Below are positions 59,271 through 64,000 of a stretch of 64,000 bases of DNA, in pieces (within the stretch, counting starts at the first letter, position 1; each line of letters begins with the position of its first letter). The DNA comes from Treponema sp. (GTDB taxonomy: Bacteria > Spirochaetota > Spirochaetia > Treponematales > Treponemataceae), in contig JAGBGX010000010.1 of the NCBI GenBank assembly GCA_017935745.1, positions 62,001 to 126,000 of the forward strand, read 5' to 3'. The notes under the pieces are model-generated. The model was not told the origin of the DNA. It ran no database searches and was given only the letters and a program-made list of their open reading frames with translations. The position numbers and the translations under genes are program-made.

Positions 59271-60194
59271 ATGCTAAAAGGAAGACATGTGATTGAGCCG
59301 GCAGATCTGAGTGTCAGCGAGATAGATGAAATCTGTTCTTTGGCGGAGCAGATGATTGTGGATCCTGCTTCTTTTCAGGATGTGTGTCGCGGGAAAATTC
59401 TTGCGACACTTTTTTTTGAGCCGAGCACACGGACGCGGCTTTCCTTTGAGGCGGCAATGCTCCATCTGGGAGGCAGTGTTGAAGGATTTGCGGATGCAAG
59501 CTATACATCTTCAACAAAAGGCGAAACGCTTGCGGACACTATCCGTGTTGTCAGCTCTTATGTCGATGTGATTGCGATGCGCTCTCCCAAGGAAGGTGCC
59601 GCGTACCTTGCCTCGCAGTTCAGCTCAGTTCCCGTTATAAATGCCGGAGACGGCGGCCATTCCCATCCGACGCAGACACTCACTGATCTTGTCACTGTCC
59701 GTGCGCTGAAAGGTGGATTTGAAGGACACACAATCGGATTTTGCGGCGACTTGAAATTCGGAAGGACGGTTCATTCCCTGACGCAGGCGATGAGCCGCTA
59801 CAAGAACAATTCATTTGTCTTTATCAGCCCGGAAGAGCTTAAGGTTCCGTCATATATAACAGAAGACTTGCTGAAGCCGGCGGGTGTTGCTTTCACCGAG
59901 GCAGAGCGTCTGGAAAGCGTTATCGGAGACCTTGACATTCTGTATATGACCCGCGTTCAAAAGGAGCGCTTTTTTAACGAGCAGGATTATATACGGCTCA
60001 AGGACAGCTATATTCTGGACAAGGAAAAAATGAAGCTTGCAAAGCAGGATATGATTGTGCTTCATCCGCTTCCGCGTGTAAATGAAATTGCGCCGGAAGT
60101 TGACGATGATCCGCGGGCGGCGTATTTTAAGCAGGTGAAGTACGGAATGTTTGCCCGCATGGCTCTTATTTCAAAGCTGACGGGATGTCTTTGA
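59271..60194 (+). CDS. pyrB: Aspartate carbamoyltransferase catalytic chain
   Basis: 307 residues. Joins carbamoyl phosphate and aspartate, first committed pyrimidine step. Carbamoyl-phosphate loop [15 protein letters not shown], then the 80s loop [21 protein letters not shown], and the aspartate loop HPLPRVNEI. Length and motifs match the PyrB that pairs with PyrI, whose gene follows 20 bp later. Confidence 0.97.
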   Translation: MLKGRHVIEPADLSVSEIDEICSLAEQMIVDPASFQDVCRGKILATLFFEPSTRTRLSFEAAMLHLGGSVEGFADASYTSSTKGETLADTIRVVSSYVDVIAMRSPKEGAAYLASQFSSVPVINAGDGGHSHPTQTLTDLVTVRALKGGFEGHTIGFCGDLKFGRTVHSLTQAMSRYKNNSFVFISPEELKVPSYITEDLLKPAGVAFTEAERLESVIGDLDILYMTRVQKERFFNEQDYIRLKDSYILDKEKMKLAKQDMIVLHPLPRVNEIAPEVDDDPRAAYFKQVKYGMFARMALISKLTGCL

Positions 60195-60214
60195 GTGCGG
60201 CGGAGGATAACAGT

Positions 60215-60682
60215 ATGATTACGGTTGCAGAAATAAAGAACGGACTTGTTATTGATCACATTCAGGCAGGAGCCGGATGGAAAGTGTTCAAGTGGCTCGG
60301 GCTTGACAAAGTCAGTTTTTCCACGGCGCTGATTATGAATGCTTCATCAAAAAAAACGGGAAAAAAAGACATCATAAAAATCGACAGCATAATAACGATT
60401 GACTACGGCGTGCTCGGCTTTATAGATTCAAATATAACGGTGAACGTCATTCAGGATTCCAAGATTTCACGGAAGATAAAAATGGAGCTTCCTGAGCGGA
60501 TTGAAAACGTGATTGAATGCAAGAATCCGCGCTGCATTACAACTACTGAACAGTATGTGCCTCAGGAATTCAGGCTGGTAAACAGAGAGAAAAAAGAGTA
60601 CCGGTGCGTTTACTGTGACGCGCTGCACAAGAGCGGCATGCTTTCCCTGGAAATCCGCAGGCCGGGCAGGCGGGAGCGGTAA
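60215..60682 (+). CDS. pyrI: Aspartate carbamoyltransferase regulatory chain
   Basis: 155 residues. Nucleotide-binding N-terminal domain ([24 protein letters not shown]) and zinc domain with four Cys (CKNPRC and CVYC, about 108-140) that contacts PyrB. ATG 60215 has GGAGG 8 nt upstream. Indicates a class B, allosterically controlled ATCase regulated by CTP and ATP. Confidence 0.96.
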   Translation: MITVAEIKNGLVIDHIQAGAGWKVFKWLGLDKVSFSTALIMNASSKKTGKKDIIKIDSIITIDYGVLGFIDSNITVNVIQDSKISRKIKMELPERIENVIECKNPRCITTTEQYVPQEFRLVNREKKEYRCVYCDALHKSGMLSLEIRRPGRRER

Positions 60683-60684
60683 GC

Positions 60685-62004
60685 ATGGCAAAGGCGACGC
60701 TCATTTATAATGCCAGGCTTGTTGATGCGAATATCGACAGAAAAAATGCCGCTGTTCTTTTGTCAAAGGGAAAGATTGCAGGATTTCCAGAAAAGGCGGT
60801 TGTCAGGGAACTGCTGAAGGACAGCTCAGTTGAAAAATACGATGCGCACGGCTGCGTTGTCATGCCTTCCTTTATTGATATGCATGCCCATTTCCGGGAT
60901 CCGGGGCTGACTCAAAAGGAAGATATTGAAACAGGATGCATGGCCGCTGCTGCCGGAGGATATTCAGTCTGCGTCCTTATGCCGAACACAGAGCCTGTGG
61001 TTTCGGATATGGAGCTTGCCGAATCAAACCGCAGGAAGGCACTTTCTTTTGGACGATGTGCGGTTTTTCAGAGTGTGAGCATAACGCAGAATTTTGACGG
61101 AAAGACAACCGGGCCTCTGGAGCTGCTTGATGCAAAAAAAATTCCGCTGATTACTGAAGACGGAAGAGATGTCTGCGACAGCGCCGTAATGCTGGATGCA
61201 ATGCGGATAGCTGCCAAAAAGAAAATCATTGTCTCATGCCATTGTGAAGATCAGTTTCTTGCGTCCCGGGCGCGGGAATTCCGGCAGCAGGCTCTGAACT
61301 GCCTGCGTGAAGGAGACAAAAAAAAGGCGGCGTCATTTTTTTCCCGTGCGGACAGCATCCTTGAGCTTGCGGAAGACACTGCCACTTTCAGGAATCTCCG
61401 GCTGGCGCAGGAAGCGGGCTGCCGCATTCATTTATGCCATGTAAGCACAGCTGCCTGCATAGAAGCTGCAAAAACAGCGCGGAAGAATGGTGCTGATGTG
61501 ACGCTTGAAATCACGCCTCACCATCTGTTTATGAACGGAGAAAAGTCGCCTGGAATTTTTGCTATTGTAAATCCGCCGCTGAGAAGCGAACAAAACAGGC
61601 GTGCGCTGGTGGCTGCGCTTGCAGACGGAACAGCAGACTGCATTTCCACGGATCACGCGCCTCACACAGCGCAGGACAAAAAGAACGGAAGCCCCGGATT
61701 CAGCGGGCTTGAAACTGCTTTTTCAGCATGCTATACAATGCTCGTAAAAAACAACGGCGTGCATCTTTCCCGGCTGTCAGAGCTGATGAGCGCGAATCCT
61801 GCAAAAATCCTCGGGCTGAAAAATGAAGGGCTTCTTGCTGAAGGCTATGAAGCGAATATTGTTATTGCGGATACTGAAGCGCAATGGACTGTCCGCGGGG
61901 AGTTATTTGCCAGCAAGGGAAAGTTCACTCCGTTTGAAGGAAAAAAACTTTTCGGTGTCATACGGGCGACATTTTTCCAGGGAAACTGTGTGTTTCAAAA
62001 ATAG
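60685..62004 (+). CDS. pyrC: Dihydroorotase
   Basis: 439 residues, class I (long) form. Cyclises carbamoyl aspartate to dihydroorotate. Metal and active-site motifs: FIDMHAHFRDPG (HxH), CHCED, CHVSTAA, STDHAPHT, and EITPHHLFM. Directly after pyrI (2 bp), giving pyrB-pyrI-pyrC, three adjacent steps or subunits. The 3' end overlaps the convergent dehydratase gene by 10 bp. Confidence 0.96.
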   Translation: MAKATLIYNARLVDANIDRKNAAVLLSKGKIAGFPEKAVVRELLKDSSVEKYDAHGCVVMPSFIDMHAHFRDPGLTQKEDIETGCMAAAAGGYSVCVLMPNTEPVVSDMELAESNRRKALSFGRCAVFQSVSITQNFDGKTTGPLELLDAKKIPLITEDGRDVCDSAVMLDAMRIAAKKKIIVSCHCEDQFLASRAREFRQQALNCLREGDKKKAASFFSRADSILELAEDTATFRNLRLAQEAGCRIHLCHVSTAACIEAAKTARKNGADVTLEITPHHLFMNGEKSPGIFAIVNPPLRSEQNRRALVAALADGTADCISTDHAPHTAQDKKNGSPGFSGLETAFSACYTMLVKNNGVHLSRLSELMSANPAKILGLKNEGLLAEGYEANIVIADTEAQWTVRGELFASKGKFTPFEGKKLFGVIRATFFQGNCVFQK

Positions 62005-62486
62005 GCTTTCTGCGGATGTTCTGCGGCGGACTGCAAGCTGTCAGCTTCCATTACAGTGATTGCTGCGGATGCGTCAGGCTCGCTTTTGTTTTTTGAAAAA
62101 AGGCTGCACTTGTACTGATGAATGAGAGAAGCGTCATCCCTGAATTCTTCCGCTGCCTTTACAGAGACAGTTTCTCCTGCCTTGAAGAAAGCTGTTTTGC
62201 TGGAAAAGCGGGAAACGCTCAGAAGAAATCCGGCTCTTGCAGGAATGCCGCTTATTGTGTTTATGATTCCGTTAAGCGCGGAAATGGACTGAGCCATGAT
62301 TTCAAATGAAACCCATGAAGGAATTCCTTTTCCGTCTTCAAAAAAAATGCACTCAGGAGAAACATCGAATTCCGCGGAAATGCGCCGCTGCTCAATATCA
62401 TAGTCCGTCACACGGGAAAGCAAAATCATTTTTCCACGGTGCGGAATAATGCTCAGGAGCCTGTCCTTTTCTATAGGTGTAATCAT
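61995..62486 (-). CDS. ApeP-like 3-hydroxyacyl-ACP dehydratase
   Basis: 163 residues, single hotdog fold. LLSIIPHRGKMILLSRVTDYD carries the His expected of FabZ-like dehydratases, and SFEIMAQSISALNGI the helix with the acidic residue; overall it matches the aryl-polyene ApeP group more than FabZ. It would dehydrate a 3-hydroxyacyl chain on ACP. ATGA-type overlap with the upstream ketosynthase gene. Confidence 0.83.
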   Translation of the reverse strand: MITPIEKDRLLSIIPHRGKMILLSRVTDYDIEQRRISAEFDVSPECIFFEDGKGIPSWVSFEIMAQSISALNGIINTISGIPARAGFLLSVSRFSSKTAFFKAGETVSVKAAEEFRDDASLIHQYKCSLFSKNKSEPDASAAITVMEADSLQSAAEHPQKAYF

Positions 62487-63682
62487 CGTATCCCCAGAAT
62501 GATGCTTGCATTTGCACCGCCAAACGCAAATGAATTTGACATGCAGATTTTTATTTCGCCTGAAATATCGGATGTGCGGCTTATAAAATTCAGCCGCGGC
62601 AGCGATTCGTCTTCAGCTCCGTCCCAGACATGCACAGGCAAAACGCACCTCTGCTTTCCCCGGTTTTTAGAAATTGCCGTCCAGCAGACTGCGGCCCCGA
62701 GCGCACCAGCTGCTCCAAGCGTATGCCCTGTAACAGGCTTTGTGGAGCTTACAGGCACTGTCTGCTCTCCGAACACTTTTGAGACTGCAATTGATTCCAT
62801 GGAATCGTTCAGCCGGGTTCCTGTTCCGTGAAGGTTTATATAGCTGATTTGCTCCGGGCTGACAGCGGCATGCTTCAATGCGTTTCTGATTGCCAGCTCA
62901 GCGCCTTTTCCCTCGGGATCGGGATGCGTCATGTGATGTGCATCGGCGCTTTCTCCGTATCCGAGCAGCTCGACTGGCGGCTCGTCTTCGTCAAGCGGTT
63001 CCCGTGTGAGAATGAAAAATGAAGCGGCTTCTCCGAGCGTAATGCCGCATCTGTTTTTGCTGAACGGATTTGTTATCTGCGGAGACACGGCTTCCAGAGA
63101 ATGAAAGCCAAGCAGCACAGTGTCTGAGGCAATGTCAGCTCCGCCTGCAACAACAGCATCCGCTGCGCCGCACTTTAGAATCTGCGCGGCTTTTATCAGC
63201 GCTCCGGCGCTTGAAGAGCATGCTGTGCTGAATGCTGCGGAGATTCCGTTCAGCCCGAATTTTTGTGAAACAAAGTCCGCGGGAAAGTCAGCTCCCTGCA
63301 TTTCCAGCTCATAATCAGAAGGAAATTTTCCCTGCGAAAAATACGAGCGGTGAGCCGCAATGGAAAGCTCAGTTCCGTTATCGCAGGAGCCTGCGCACAC
63401 TGCAATCCGGCCGGAACCGTACCGTGACTTTGCCTTTTCGATTTTTTCAGCAAGCTGATTCAGCGCAAGCTCTTCAATCTGAAGAATCCTCATGTCAAAC
63501 CGCGCGGAAGACTTGTGCAGACGGCTGCTGTCGATCCGGGCGGCAAAAAATTCTTCGCCTGAAATCGTTTTTACTTTTTTTATTCCGCTCTGATTTCCGC
63601 TTGCAACAGAATTCCACAGCTCATCAGCGGAACATCCGGCTGCACAGGCGACTGCCGGGCTTGAAACAAATATCCTATTCAT
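62483..63682 (-). CDS. Beta-ketoacyl-ACP synthase (FabF-like, secondary-metabolism type)
   Basis: 399 residues. Thiolase-fold elongating enzyme with the catalytic triad visible: Cys in AAFSTACSSSAGALIKAA, His in INLHGTGTRLNDSMES, His in KPVTGHTLGAAGALGAA. The sequence around the N terminus and GGADIASDTVLLGFHSLEAVSP is closer to aryl-polyene cluster synthases than to housekeeping FabF. Overlaps the dehydratase gene and the DUF3261 gene on either side. Confidence 0.9.
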   Translation of the reverse strand: MNRIFVSSPAVACAAGCSADELWNSVASGNQSGIKKVKTISGEEFFAARIDSSRLHKSSARFDMRILQIEELALNQLAEKIEKAKSRYGSGRIAVCAGSCDNGTELSIAAHRSYFSQGKFPSDYELEMQGADFPADFVSQKFGLNGISAAFSTACSSSAGALIKAAQILKCGAADAVVAGGADIASDTVLLGFHSLEAVSPQITNPFSKNRCGITLGEAASFFILTREPLDEDEPPVELLGYGESADAHHMTHPDPEGKGAELAIRNALKHAAVSPEQISYINLHGTGTRLNDSMESIAVSKVFGEQTVPVSSTKPVTGHTLGAAGALGAAVCWTAISKNRGKQRCVLPVHVWDGAEDESLPRLNFISRTSDISGEIKICMSNSFAFGGANASIILGIR

Positions 63683-64000
63683 CTGAAGCTCCAGTCAGCG
63701 TGTATGAATAGCCGCGGAGAATGTTCCTTACGTTAATGGAGCGTCCGTCCGTGCGGTCAAAAATCTGCACTGCTTTTTTTCCGCTTGAAACAGTTCTGAC
63801 AGTATGAACGGTGCCGGTTTCTGCAAGAATAGTTTCTTCTGAAAATCCAAGTGAAATTTCTTCCAGCGACTCCTTCACTTTTGAAAACGAATAGAAAGCG
63901 AGCTGAATGTCAGCAATGATATATTCAGCCTTGAACTGCTCAGGAAAAACCGCCGATTCAAATGAAACTTCACCGTTGTAAGAAATTGACGCAATGCCGG
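63675..64000 (-). CDS. DUF3261-like protein, 5' end outside window
   Basis: At least 108 C-terminal residues are visible; the frame is open to the edge. AEYIIADIQLAFYSFSKVKESL and the end RSINVRNILRGYSYTLTG match the DUF3261 pattern (L-x-D-x-Q-L-x-Y-x-P ... L-x-N-x-x-R-x-Y-x-L). DUF3261 lipoproteins are regular members of aryl-polyene clusters, and the gene overlaps the ketosynthase gene by 8 bp. Identification rests on memory of the family pattern. Confidence 0.68.
   Translation of the reverse strand, partial: GIASISYNGEVSFESAVFPEQFKAEYIIADIQLAFYSFSKVKESLEEISLGFSEETILAETGTVHTVRTVSSGKKAVQIFDRTDGRSINVRNILRGYSYTLTGASDE

Overview
The window reads as one stretch of a Treponema-like host-associated spirochaete chromosome. 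This is inferred from gene content (lipoproteins with Treponema-style lipoboxes, def-fmt-PASTA order, HD-GYP and hybrid-kinase signalling, variable G tracts) and not from any database search. No tRNA, rRNA, CRISPR array, prophage or complete insertion sequence was seen.

Layout. (A) 1-7.0 kb, visibly AT-rich: a partial family 2 beta-galactosidase facing a sugar ABC importer (binding lipoprotein and two permeases), then a NarL-type two-component pair on the minus strand. (B) 7.2-17.3 kb: MATE exporter, a small outer-membrane-like protein, an esterase, two overlapping membrane-protein genes of unknown function, a minus-strand operon (zincin-like protein, periplasmic protein, rsmG), a non-coding ~590 bp element with terminal inverted repeats, and a LEA14-type lipoprotein. 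(C) 17.5-37.5 kb, GC-rich and accessory in character: two large hybrid histidine kinases, an HD-GYP response regulator and an Hpt protein; two toxin-antitoxin modules (DinJ-YafQ, HicAB); a DUF2975-XRE pair; two GyrI-like proteins; exported proteins rich in DnaJ-type CxxCxGxG zinc motifs; an ankyrin protein; a broken XRE gene; and three G tracts placed where length change would switch expression or reading frame. (D) 37.8-64 kb, mostly housekeeping: ctpA-rsmE-wecG-AAA+; trmJ, STAS and an acyltransferase/ketosynthase-like/methyltransferase operon; a HisA-HisI-HisE triple fusion followed by a stand-alone AICAR transformylase and hisD; def-fmt-PASTA; ackA; an M29-like peptidase; a GH95-like protein lacking the catalytic motifs; pyrB-pyrI-pyrC; and, running off the end, a dehydratase/ketosynthase/DUF3261 set.

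How the parts fit. The minus-strand lipid genes at 43-46 kb and 62-64 kb together resemble an aryl-polyene type fatty-acid-like pathway split in two by the his, pur and pyr genes. The his fusion and the AICAR transformylase sit together, as expected if AICAR released by histidine synthesis is recycled to purines. About ten genes, scattered over the window, have a good -10 hexamer exactly 6-7 nt before the start codon and no Shine-Dalgarno site, which predicts leaderless mRNAs. The strongest candidate for an undescribed element is the 310 bp leader of hisD: two tandem copies of a four-hairpin RNA whose stems differ by compensatory changes, each copy ending in a terminator-like stem and T run; one of its hairpins also occurs alone in front of several unrelated genes.
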